Assembly (NCBI GenBank): GCA_021774055.1
Contig: JAJFJL010000210.1
Location: 1 to 37,479, forward strand
Reading direction: 5' to 3'
Source of the DNA: Nitrosomonas sp.
GTDB taxonomy: Bacteria > Pseudomonadota > Gammaproteobacteria > Burkholderiales > Nitrosomonadaceae
DNA length: 37,479 nucleotides
Positions within the stretch are counted from its first letter, which is position 1. Every line of letters begins with the position of its first letter. The position numbers and the translations under genes were made by a program. This document shows positions 8,266 through 16,332 of the stretch, in pieces. Below the pieces are notes generated by a model that saw only the letters and a program-made list of their open reading frames with translations, was not told the DNA's origin and did not search any database.

Positions 8266-8721
8266 TCAACATATTTCTAAAATAAACTTCCACTCTGCTG
8301 GGTCGATTGGAGTAATAGACAAACGATTTCTTACTTGTAAAATTTTCATTTTGTTTAATTCTGGATATTGACGTAGTTCTTTAATGGTTACTAAACGGGT
8401 TCTTTTAATAAGTTTTATCTCGACATTGAACCACCTGGGATTTTCTGGTGTTGCCTTTGGATCATAGTATCGATTGTCACGATCAAATTGTGTTGCATCT
8501 GGATATGCAAGTGTTACGACTTCAGCTAATCCAACAATACCTGGTTGCGCACAACACGAATGATAGAAAAAAACTTGATCACCTAGGCGCATCTGATGGC
8601 GCATAAAATTACGTGACTGATAATTACGCACCCGATCCCAGGCAATTGTTTGATTTGGCATTGCCGCTAAGTCATCAAGATTTCTTTTAGAAGGCTCTGA
8701 TTTCATTAACCAGTAACGCAT
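8266..8721 (-). CDS. EVE-domain (PUA-like) protein, thymocyte nuclear protein 1 family
   Basis: The 151-residue protein is a single EVE domain: MRYWLMKSEPS at the N-terminus, IAWDRVRNYQSRNFMR, LGDQVFFYHSCC, GIVGLAEVV and a closing NRLSITPIDPAEW. This is the conserved bacterial relative of human THYN1. EVE domains belong to the PUA superfamily and are thought to recognise modified bases in nucleic acids; the exact role in housekeeping members like this is not established. No restriction or defence genes adjoin it. It precedes the TSUP permease gene with a gap of a few bases. Confidence 0.88.
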   Translation of the reverse strand: MRYWLMKSEPSKRNLDDLAAMPNQTIAWDRVRNYQSRNFMRHQMRLGDQVFFYHSCCAQPGIVGLAEVVTLAYPDATQFDRDNRYYDPKATPENPRWFNVEIKLIKRTRLVTIKELRQYPELNKMKILQVRNRLSITPIDPAEWKFILEIC

Positions 8722-8792
8722 ATTATTTTTTAAATGTTTTTATTAATTGGATAAAGTTAAATTCTAAAGTAAACTTCCCAAGTGGCGAGTTA

Positions 8793-8964
8793 AGGAACCT
8801 GCATGAAACAAATCAGGCAACTAGCGCAGGATTTATGTTCATATTCAAGGCATATAAACAGGCGCATAGCACGGCTATCATAGAATAACTATGCACCCTA
8901 AGTACCGCCTCAAATCAGAGCAAAATGACTTCGCCTAAATGAACAAACTATTGTTGCCTCGTCC
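8793..8964. repeat. Chimeric palindromic element, family A copy 2 with family D right half
   Basis: The left part (8793 to about 8878, starting GGAACCTGCATGAAACAAAT) matches one arm of family A through the central ACAGGCGCATAGCACGGCTAT. The right part diverges and instead matches 34300-34385, including a 27-nt core at 8911-8937 that differs at one position from 34334-34360. The right end CCTCGTCC is followed by CTAA and the left end is preceded by TTAA, so the outer boundaries still look like one transposed unit. It fills the space before the rRNA pseudouridine synthase gene at 9001. Confidence 0.6.
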
Positions 8965-9000
8965 CTAAATAAAATAAATATTCTGGAGCTAACCTTTAAA

Positions 9001-9753
9001 GTGCGTAAAAATCATTCTACCTTAGAAAAAATTCGTTTGTCCAAACTAATGTCTGAACAAGGAATATGTTCACGGCGGGAAGCTGACCGTTTTATTGAGC
9101 GTGGTTGGGTGTTTGTAGATGGCGAACGTATTTCTGAGCTGGGTACAAAAATTTACCCTACGCAGAAAATAAAATTAAATCGAGCAGCACAGAATCAACA
9201 GGGTAATTTGATAACAATATTGTTAAATAAACCAATTGGCTATGTTTCTGGACAACCAGAACCAGGTTATCGACCAGCGATAAGTTTAATTAAGCGAGAG
9301 TCTCAATTTTTTGATAAACATTCTCGACAACGATTTACTCCAGAAAACTTAAAGAACCTGGCCCCAGCTGGCAGACTTGATATTGATTCACAAGGTCTAT
9401 TGGTATTAACCCAAGATGGGCGAATTGCTAAACAACTTGTAGGTACAGATTCTGAGATTAAAAAGGAATATTTAGTGCGTGTAGAAGGATCGTTACCAAA
9501 AACAAAACTAGCATTATTAAACTATGGTTTAAGTCTAGATGGTCAAGAATTAAAACCTGCACAGGTGACTTGGCAGAACCAAGATCAATTACATTTTGTT
9601 TTACAAGAAGGTCGAAAACGTCAAATTCGTCGCATGTGTGAATTGGTTAATCTAAAGGTTACTGGATTAAAGCGTATTCAAATTGGAAAAATAAAATTAG
9701 CCAATCTACCATCAGGGAAGTGGCGTTATTTATCAGCTAATGAAGTTTTTTAG
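9001..9753 (+). CDS. 23S rRNA pseudouridine synthase, RluB/RluF type
   Basis: The protein (250 residues, GTG start) has an S4 RNA-binding domain (about 11-60, [20 protein letters not shown]) followed by a pseudouridine synthase domain. [11 protein letters not shown] leads to the catalytic GRLDIDSQG with nucleophile Asp127, then [10 protein letters not shown] and [13 protein letters not shown]. The ending [22 protein letters not shown] resembles RluF, which modifies U2604 of 23S rRNA; RluB/RluE targets cannot be excluded. There is no strong Shine-Dalgarno sequence, though CTGGAG lies about 12 bases before the GTG. Confidence 0.85.
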   Translation: MRKNHSTLEKIRLSKLMSEQGICSRREADRFIERGWVFVDGERISELGTKIYPTQKIKLNRAAQNQQGNLITILLNKPIGYVSGQPEPGYRPAISLIKRESQFFDKHSRQRFTPENLKNLAPAGRLDIDSQGLLVLTQDGRIAKQLVGTDSEIKKEYLVRVEGSLPKTKLALLNYGLSLDGQELKPAQVTWQNQDQLHFVLQEGRKRQIRRMCELVNLKVTGLKRIQIGKIKLANLPSGKWRYLSANEVF

Positions 9754-9766
9754 CAAAGGAGTCTGT

Positions 9767-9808
9767 ATGAAGTTATTTCATACATATTCCAAAAAAGCTA
9801 AACTTTAA
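9767..9808 (+). other. 13-codon open frame behind a strong ribosome binding site (possible gene remnant)
   Basis: Thirteen bases after the pseudouridine synthase stop, AAAGGAG is followed at good spacing by ATG and the frame MKLFHTYSKKAKL, then TAA. The TAA overlaps the 3' end of the converging FHA-EAL gene. It looks like the start of a former downstream gene cut off by rearrangement, but could be chance. No product can be named. Confidence 0.25.
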
Positions 9809-10884
9809 ACCCCTCTGCCATAATAGAAACCTTGAATCATATCAAATCCCATCTGCCTACAAACAACATCTTCTTCCGCTGTTTCAACACCTTCCGCCAA
9901 TACTTTGATACCGTGCTCATGGCTAAAATTAACTAACATTTCAATCATACGTTGTCTAGCTGGGTTGGCAGTATCAATATCATGGATTAAGCAAATGTCA
10001 AATTTTACGATATCAGGAGAAACATCTGCCAATTCAAGTAAACGTGCTTGTCCAGAACCAAAATCATCAAAGGCAAGTCCAATTTTTAGTTTATGTAAAT
10101 GTTTTTTTATATCATGCATTTGTTTAATATCGGTGACAGCTTGCTCTGGAATCTCTAAAACTAATCGTATGTTTGGATAGTCAACAATAATTTTTTCAAG
10201 TCGTTGATACAAAGGGTTTGGATCTTTAATTTCTTTAGGGTGTACATTAAAGAAGAAACAGCTGTTTTGAGGGAATGATCGTGTTAAAAGCAATCCGACA
10301 TCAAGGAATAATTCACTTAAAGCTATTTCCTCTCCGACGTGTTCAGCAATATGAAAGAGAGGGCCAGGAGCTTCTGGTATACCAGGGTGACTGCCTCTAC
10401 CTAATAGCTCATATGCAATAACAGATTGTCCGTTGTTAACAATTGGTTGCAGGACTCCTTTTACTTGTTTATTGAGAATAAGTTGCTTGAATTCTTTAAT
10501 GCCTCTGATAAGTTTTTTTTCTATGGAATCTCCGGTTGCAATATAGGTATGCTCCATATTTTCTGTTGAACTAGCCAGATTATGTTCTTCAATAACGACT
10601 CTCAACTCAATATCACCAAGACGAAGAATATCGCCGTCGTTAATTTGCGTACTCTCAGTTATTTTATTATCATTTAGAAAGGTACCGTTCGTGCTGTTTA
10701 GATCTTTTATACACAAATGCCCATCAGAGTCGATGATTTCAGCATGACGACGTGATATGCTATGCGCCTCTATTGAAAGCTCAAGATCAGGTTTTCTTCC
10801 AATTATAAAAGGTAAGGTGTTGACCATTACCTTACCGTATACATTCTCAGATGTAAAATAGCCCTCTAGATAACAGTTTTCCAT
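9805..10884 (-). CDS. FHA-domain protein with EAL (c-di-GMP phosphodiesterase-like) domain
   Basis: Residues about 20-100 form a forkhead-associated domain (FIIGRKPDLELSIEAHSISR with RRHAEI and DLNSTNGTFLN), a phosphothreonine-binding module. Residues about 135-359 form an EAL domain. The EAL motif itself reads YELLGRG, but Asn in FFNVHP, Glu in LEIPEQA, the DD of FDDFGSG, Lys of VKFD, Glu of AEGVE and Gln of IQGFYYG are all present. Activity on c-di-GMP is therefore possible despite the ELL change. The protein ends right after YYGRGV, shorter than usual by a few residues. The combination suggests coupling of Ser/Thr phosphorylation to c-di-GMP turnover; this is inference. A separate GGDEF-EAL enzyme lies at 16333. 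Confidence 0.85.
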   Translation of the reverse strand: MENCYLEGYFTSENVYGKVMVNTLPFIIGRKPDLELSIEAHSISRRHAEIIDSDGHLCIKDLNSTNGTFLNDNKITESTQINDGDILRLGDIELRVVIEEHNLASSTENMEHTYIATGDSIEKKLIRGIKEFKQLILNKQVKGVLQPIVNNGQSVIAYELLGRGSHPGIPEAPGPLFHIAEHVGEEIALSELFLDVGLLLTRSFPQNSCFFFNVHPKEIKDPNPLYQRLEKIIVDYPNIRLVLEIPEQAVTDIKQMHDIKKHLHKLKIGLAFDDFGSGQARLLELADVSPDIVKFDICLIHDIDTANPARQRMIEMLVNFSHEHGIKVLAEGVETAEEDVVCRQMGFDMIQGFYYGRGV

Positions 10885-11013
10885 ATGAATTCCTTAAGAT
10901 AGATGCTTCGCTTGATGATAGCACCAAGTTAATATTATCGCCAATACTACCTAGCTAGCATGTTTGAAACATCGGTTTTATTATTTACAATGAAGCCCAG
11001 CGTCCAAATAATA

Positions 11014-11092
11014 CCTAGATCATGCAAATGATCGCACACATACTGCACAACAAATTGCTGCACATTATATGCACTATCGCTTACAGGATTAT
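11014..11092. repeat. Family B palindromic repeat, degenerate copy
   Basis: CCTAGATCATGCAAATGATC at 11014 matches the left end of family B, followed by the shared interior (GCACACATACTGCACAACAA). The right end has decayed to CTTACAGGATTA. It lies between the ABC exporter end and the FHA-EAL start. Confidence 0.55.
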
Positions 11093-11120
11093 ACTTCGCA
11101 CGGTCGTAGTTTAGGTAAAA

Positions 11121-12992
11121 TTACAATCCTAAAAAACCACCAGATTGATGATTCCATAGCTGGGCATAAAGCTTATTCTGGGCGATTAAGTTGCTATGAC
11201 TTCCTTGTTCTACAATCTGCCCATGATCAAATACGATAAGACGATCCATTGCTGCTATGGTTGACAAACGATGTGCAATAGCTATCACTGTTTTGCCTTG
11301 CATAAGCTGATATAAGCTTTGTTGAATGCTATCTTCAACTTTAGAATCTAACGCAGAAGTTGCTTCATCTAATACTAATATAGGAGCATTTTTTAGTATG
11401 ACACGAGCAATTGCAATACGTTGACGTTGACCACCAGATAGAGTGATACCACGTTCACCGACATGTGCATCATAGCCTTTGTTACCACGAATATCGATTA
11501 GCTCCGTAATAAATTCATGAGCTTGTGCTTGTTTAGCGGAGGCAATCATTTGTGCTTCAGTTGCATCAGGTCTACCAAACAATATGTTATCTCGGATTGA
11601 GCGGTGTAATAATGATGTATCTTGAGTCACCATAGCAATATTAGCACGCAAACTATCTTGATTTACTTGACTAATATCTTGGTTATCAATGCTTATTTTG
11701 CCATGCTGCACATCAAAAAACCTTAATAGTAGATTAACAAAAGTTGATTTTCCGGCTCCTGAACGGCCTACAATGCCTACTTTTTCACCAGCGGCAATTT
11801 GCAGAGTTAAATTATTAAAAATATTTGTTTGCTCTTTGTAACCTGTTTTCATATAAGAGAAGCTAACTTGGTTGAAGTTAATAGCCCCATGATTGACAAC
11901 TAATTGTTTGATATTAGGTAGATCTACAACATCTTGCTGGTTTGATAGTGTATTAATGCCATCTTTTACTGTGCCAATATTTTCAAATAAATTACTTACT
12001 TCTCGCATAATCCAATGTGACATGCCAGTTAGCCGTATTGCTAGACTAAAAACAATTGCGATTGCACCAGGATTAATTGCATCATTTAGCCATAGATAAA
12101 TACTTAGGGCTCCAGTAAAGAACACTAATAGCATATTGATGGACCAAACCCACACATTAAGCCAGGTCACTAGGCGCATTTGTGGATGTACCGTAGCAAT
12201 AAATTCACCCATAGCTTCTTTCACATAATTTGATTCGCGTTGATTATGTGAAAAAAGTTTTAGTGTAATAATATTGATATAACTGTCGACAATACGACCG
12301 GTCATCATTGAGCGAGCGTCGGCTTGCAAGGTTGAAACGTTGCGTAACTGAGGGATAAAATGATAAAGAATACCAATATATACGACGACCCAAACCAACA
12401 GAGGCAAGCATAATCGAAAATCTGCATTGGCAACTAGTAATAAAGTTGTGATTAGATAAACTGTCACAAACAGCATGACATCTAATAACTTCATGACAGT
12501 CTCACGAACTGCTAAGGCAGTTTGCATTACCTTAGTAGCAATACGACCACTAAACTCATGCTGAAAGAAAGTGTAGCTCTGATTTAACAAATAACGGTGT
12601 GATAACCAACGCACCAGCATTGGAAAATTACCCATTAATGTTTGGTGGATTACTAGCGAATGTAGTAATACAATAATAGGAATAAATATTAGTATGAATA
12701 GAGACATGGCCAGTAATAGCGGCCATTCGTCTTGTAAAAAATTGGTCGAATCATGTCCGCTCAGCCAATCCACTATTTGTCCCAATATGCCGTACAACAA
12801 TGCTTCACTGATAGCCAAACAAGTGGTCAACACCGCCATTAGTATCAGGTACGGCTCAATACCGCGCGTATAGTGGCGGCAGAATCGATAGATGCCCTTG
12901 GGAGGTTCTGTCGGATGTTCTGGTGGAAATGGATTAACTAGGCGTTCAAAAAAACCAAATAAATTCTTTTGTTGAGTTCTTTTATCCACCAC
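11121..12992 (-). CDS. ABC exporter, fused permease and ATPase
   Basis: The protein of 623 residues is a half-transporter. A six-helix exporter transmembrane domain (about 45-335) is followed by a nucleotide-binding domain with Walker A GRSGAGKST, signature LSGGQRQRIAIAR, Walker B ILVLDEATSALDS and the switch histidine in IAIAHRLSTIA. It would function as a dimer exporting a lipid, drug or peptide; the substrate is unknown. It starts at tandem GTG codons and overlaps the end of the upstream TraB-family gene by 11 nt, so the two are cotranscribed. No partner half-transporter is nearby. Confidence 0.92.
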   Translation of the reverse strand: MVDKRTQQKNLFGFFERLVNPFPPEHPTEPPKGIYRFCRHYTRGIEPYLILMAVLTTCLAISEALLYGILGQIVDWLSGHDSTNFLQDEWPLLLAMSLFILIFIPIIVLLHSLVIHQTLMGNFPMLVRWLSHRYLLNQSYTFFQHEFSGRIATKVMQTALAVRETVMKLLDVMLFVTVYLITTLLLVANADFRLCLPLLVWVVVYIGILYHFIPQLRNVSTLQADARSMMTGRIVDSYINIITLKLFSHNQRESNYVKEAMGEFIATVHPQMRLVTWLNVWVWSINMLLVFFTGALSIYLWLNDAINPGAIAIVFSLAIRLTGMSHWIMREVSNLFENIGTVKDGINTLSNQQDVVDLPNIKQLVVNHGAINFNQVSFSYMKTGYKEQTNIFNNLTLQIAAGEKVGIVGRSGAGKSTFVNLLLRFFDVQHGKISIDNQDISQVNQDSLRANIAMVTQDTSLLHRSIRDNILFGRPDATEAQMIASAKQAQAHEFITELIDIRGNKGYDAHVGERGITLSGGQRQRIAIARVILKNAPILVLDEATSALDSKVEDSIQQSLYQLMQGKTVIAIAHRLSTIAAMDRLIVFDHGQIVEQGSHSNLIAQNKLYAQLWNHQSGGFLGL

Positions 12993-14175
12993 TTAAACGG
13001 TCGTAGATTCTAAATCCGGCGACATAAGTTCCAATAGCTGAACCAAGTGTGGAAAATAGAAAGATTAGTAATATTCTGGTTACTTGGTTACTCCACCAGC
13101 CTTTTAAGCTAGTAGCATCACTTCTAAGGCGGTTAAAATCAGCAACTTTAGGCTTGCGTAAATAAGTTTCAGCAGCAGCAACAACCATCCCAGCGCCAAT
13201 GGTTGGATTTAATGAAGTAAGTGGGGCAGCAAGAAATGCAGTCATTACTGTTAATGGGTGTGCAAATGCAATTGCAGCACCTAATGCAGAAAGTCCGCCA
13301 TTAATTAATACCCAATCGATAACCATCGCCATACCAATCTCTGGGCTACGCATAAAACCAATAGTAAAGCCAGTAATTACTAAGGCCACAATCGCCCATG
13401 GTAAATATCTAAACCAATTAGATGACTCAGGGATAACATCAAGTTCAGAAATTTTTTCGCTTGGATTGTTAATGCCTTCAGTCTCTAGCAATTCGGTCAT
13501 GCCATTCATATGTCCTGCACCAATGATAACCAATATATTTTTATAGTTATTTTCTTGGCTTTCTTTTAACAGTGAAGCTGACATATATTCATCCCGCTCA
13601 CTAATTAACGGCTTGAATAAATCTTGTTCATCTTCTGCAAACTGAGCGAAAGTACTTTCCAGGACATCGCCTTGTTTTAATTTTTCGATCTCATCTTCAC
13701 TAACTTTTTCTTGACTAATAATACTGGCAAACAACCCAGCAAATAAACCAAAACGTTTCCACCAAGGAACATTACGATAGATTCGTTTAAGAGTTGTGCC
13801 AATTTCTCGATCAATTAACAGAACAGGCAAATTTGCTGTAGTTGCGTCTTTGACTGCAACCCGCATTTCAGCACCAGGTTCAATACCAATTTGCTCGGCC
13901 ATACGTTGTTGAAAAGCGCCTAATGCCAAGCTTGCAGCGACCATACTGGCCTGACCACTTTTGATTACTTGGAATAAATCCATTTTAGCGATTGCGTCTG
14001 GATTAACAATTGCATTATGACGACTTGGGCATAATTCAACTGCGACGGCATCATACGAGCCGGTAGCGATTAATTCTTGTACTTTGTCAGCACTAGCTTT
14101 TGAAACATGTGCGGTGCCAAGTATGGTAATGTTGCAACCATTGACTTGTATGCTCTTAAGAGGTTCTGTTGACAT
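12982..14175 (-). CDS. TraB/PrgY (GumN-related) family membrane protein
   Basis: This 397-residue protein starts with a TraB-type domain: ITILGTAHVSKAS with the conserved GTAHVS, AVAVELCPSRH, VLLIDREIGTTLKRI, SERDEYMSASLL and the second histidine motif IIGAGHMNGM. The C-terminal third (about 260-397) carries three to four hydrophobic helices. Plasmid members such as PrgY and TraB block pheromone signalling and are proposed metal-dependent proteases (Tiki-like). The chromosomal role in proteobacteria is unknown. It is the first gene of a two-gene unit with the ABC exporter and overlaps it. Confidence 0.85.
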   Translation of the reverse strand: MSTEPLKSIQVNGCNITILGTAHVSKASADKVQELIATGSYDAVAVELCPSRHNAIVNPDAIAKMDLFQVIKSGQASMVAASLALGAFQQRMAEQIGIEPGAEMRVAVKDATTANLPVLLIDREIGTTLKRIYRNVPWWKRFGLFAGLFASIISQEKVSEDEIEKLKQGDVLESTFAQFAEDEQDLFKPLISERDEYMSASLLKESQENNYKNILVIIGAGHMNGMTELLETEGINNPSEKISELDVIPESSNWFRYLPWAIVALVITGFTIGFMRSPEIGMAMVIDWVLINGGLSALGAAIAFAHPLTVMTAFLAAPLTSLNPTIGAGMVVAAAETYLRKPKVADFNRLRSDATSLKGWWSNQVTRILLIFLFSTLGSAIGTYVAGFRIYDRLSGG

Positions 14176-14210
14176 TAATTATTTAGTTGTAAATGGGATA
14201 TAGAATAAAA

Positions 14211-14374
14211 CCTAGATCCTACAGGTAATCGCACACATACTGAGCAACAGATTGTTCCATATAGCAAATCTTATTCTTTGGGAATATCAATAAGTATTCC
14301 ACGCAGAATAATATTCACTCTATAAAACCATCGCCGTGCGAAGTATATATGCACGATTACTTACAGGATCTAGG
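14211..14374. repeat. Family B palindromic MITE, long form
   Basis: The ends CCTAGATCCTACAGGTAATC and (reverse complement) CCTAGATCCTGTAAGTAATC match at nearly every position, and the element can fold as a long hairpin. It is about 164 bp with no coding capacity. The outer CTAG on each side is the probable target duplication. Directly behind it, at 14376-14390, AGGAACGTGCATG looks like a solitary end of family A. It fills the gap between the TraB gene and the acyl-CoA synthetase gene. Confidence 0.65.
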
Positions 14375-14391
14375 TTAGGAACGTGCATGCC

Positions 14392-16212
14392 TCAATGTCC
14401 AGCATAAAGCTGCGCAACTTCATCTTGGTAATAATCTAAAACTTTACTGCGTCTTAATTTTAAAGTTGGTGTCAGCATATCATTCTTAACTGTCCATGGT
14501 ACAGGTATGATGGCGATACGACGTATTTTGGCATAACCTGGAAACTCTCGGGTTAAATGGGTAATTTTATCTAGTAGAATTTTCTCGACTTGAAGCTGTT
14601 GTTGTGATGACAAATCACTTAAATTAATATCCAAGGTATTCTGCTTAGCAACATCTTCCCATATATCTGTATTCAAAACAGCCAATATACTTAAATAAGA
14701 TCGTGCTTCACCAACTAACATAACTTGTTCAAATACTGGGTCACGTAAAATAGCTGTTTCTATGTCTGCTGGTGGTACTTTTTCGCCAGTTGAAAGTACA
14801 ATAATTTCCTTTAACCGTCCGGTAATTGTAACTCTTCCTTGTGCATCAATACTGGCAATATCGCCAGAATTAAGCCAGCCATCATCTGATATCACAGCTT
14901 TAGTTGCTTCTGGATTCTGCCAATAACCTAGCATCACATTAGGACCATGAATTAATAAGGCATTGTTAATACCCAGTTTGACTTGTACTCCAGGGATTGG
15001 TAAACCAACACTAGTTGGCAGATTATCTTCCAAGCGATTGGCGCATACGACAGGGCTACTTTCTGTCATCCCAAAGCCTTGTAAAATAGGTAAACCAAGC
15101 CCAATAAAGACACGTGATACTTCCGCAGGTAATGCGGCTCCACCGCTCGTCACTTTGAGTAAACATCCGCCTAATTTTTGTTTAACTTTACTGGCGACTA
15201 ATTGTTCTAATAATGGCCATAATAAATGAGTAAGTTGTTTGGAACCACGTCCTTGTTGGTGTTCAAATCGGCTATAACCAACTTCGACAGCAAAATTAAA
15301 TAACCAACGATTGAACGCGGGACCTGCTGCAAGTTTAGCGCGAATACTCGCATAAACTTTTTCGTAAATACGTGGCACTGAAATAAGTATAGTTGGCCGA
15401 ATAATTAATAAATCTTCTTGTAATTCTTGAATTGAACGGGCATAAGCAACCGTAGCTCCGCACATCATGGGAATATAGTAGCCAGATGTACGTTCAAAGG
15501 TATGCGATAGGGGTAAAAATGAGAGTAATAAATCATTAGGTGATATTGGTACAATTTGTGCACAACTAGCCGCATTGGTAAGAATGTTATGATGGCTTAA
15601 CATAACACCTTTAGGGCGACCTGAAGTACCTGATGTATAGATAATGGTAGCAAGACTATGTGGATCGACATTGACATGCTGAACTTCACCAGTGCCAACT
15701 GGTAGCCAGTCATTGCTTAATGCAACTAAGTCTTGGTCATCTTGATTGAGATTGTTTTTATCAAACTGATTGATGATGACGACACGTTGCAATCCTTTAA
15801 CTTGATCACGTATTTCAATGAAGCTTTGCCATTGTTCTTGTGAAGCTAATAATAGCAATTTAACACCTGCATCATTTAATGTATAAGCTGCATTCTCAGC
15901 CCTGTCATCGGTGTATAGTGGTACAACAACTAACCCTAATCCTAATGCAGCCTGTTCAAACATTACCCATTCTGGGCAATTTCTTAACATAACAGCTACT
16001 CGGTCACCAGGCGCTAGTTTCTCTCTAGAAAGTGCAGCTTGCCAGCGTGCAACAGCTATATTCATCTGCTCCCAGGTATAATTGCACCATTTCCCGGTAG
16101 ACGACTCATAGTATCGATAAGCTATTTTTTGTGGTGAGCGTAATACTCGTTCATTGAATAAGCCATCCAGTGTTTTTGCTTGTTCTACAGTAATAATGCT
16201 GGTCATCGTCAT
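14392..16212 (-). CDS. Long-chain acyl-CoA synthetase (AMP-forming)
   Basis: This 606-residue protein belongs to the adenylate-forming superfamily. It contains ATIIYTSGTSGRPKGVMLSH (ATP phosphate-binding A3 motif), LPLSHTFERTSGYY, QGFGMTESSPVV (A5), NSGDIASIDAQGRVTITGRL (A7/A8) and the terminal KLRRSKVL. These are typical of FadD15/FAA1-like long-chain fatty acid CoA ligases, which activate fatty acids with ATP and CoA. Two ATG codons stand at the start (16212 and 16206). A short family B repeat (16228-16299) lies immediately upstream, within the expected leader or promoter. Confidence 0.9.
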   Translation of the reverse strand: MTMTSIITVEQAKTLDGLFNERVLRSPQKIAYRYYESSTGKWCNYTWEQMNIAVARWQAALSREKLAPGDRVAVMLRNCPEWVMFEQAALGLGLVVVPLYTDDRAENAAYTLNDAGVKLLLLASQEQWQSFIEIRDQVKGLQRVVIINQFDKNNLNQDDQDLVALSNDWLPVGTGEVQHVNVDPHSLATIIYTSGTSGRPKGVMLSHHNILTNAASCAQIVPISPNDLLLSFLPLSHTFERTSGYYIPMMCGATVAYARSIQELQEDLLIIRPTILISVPRIYEKVYASIRAKLAAGPAFNRWLFNFAVEVGYSRFEHQQGRGSKQLTHLLWPLLEQLVASKVKQKLGGCLLKVTSGGAALPAEVSRVFIGLGLPILQGFGMTESSPVVCANRLEDNLPTSVGLPIPGVQVKLGINNALLIHGPNVMLGYWQNPEATKAVISDDGWLNSGDIASIDAQGRVTITGRLKEIIVLSTGEKVPPADIETAILRDPVFEQVMLVGEARSYLSILAVLNTDIWEDVAKQNTLDINLSDLSSQQQLQVEKILLDKITHLTREFPGYAKIRRIAIIPVPWTVKNDMLTPTLKLRRSKVLDYYQDEVAQLYAGH

Positions 16213-16227
16213 CCATACAGGTTAATG

Positions 16228-16299
16228 CCTAGATCCTGCAAGTGATCATACACAATTTGTTACACACTATATGTATAGTAGTCACTTGCAGGATCTAGG
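16228..16299. repeat. Family B palindromic repeat, short form (72 bp)
   Basis: Perfect 18-bp terminal inverted repeats CCTAGATCCTGCAAGTGA close a 72-bp element with only about 36 bp between them. Compared with the 161-164-bp copies it is internally deleted. It lies 15 nt upstream of the acyl-CoA synthetase start. Confidence 0.65.
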
Positions 16300-16332
16300 A
16301 ACAAGTTTATAAATAGGGGGTAAATAACGTAA

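Noticed and set aside
8266-8721. EVE-domain gene as part of a defence island
   Set aside because: EVE domains occur in modification-dependent restriction, but this is the stand-alone housekeeping type and neighbours are metabolic or transport genes.
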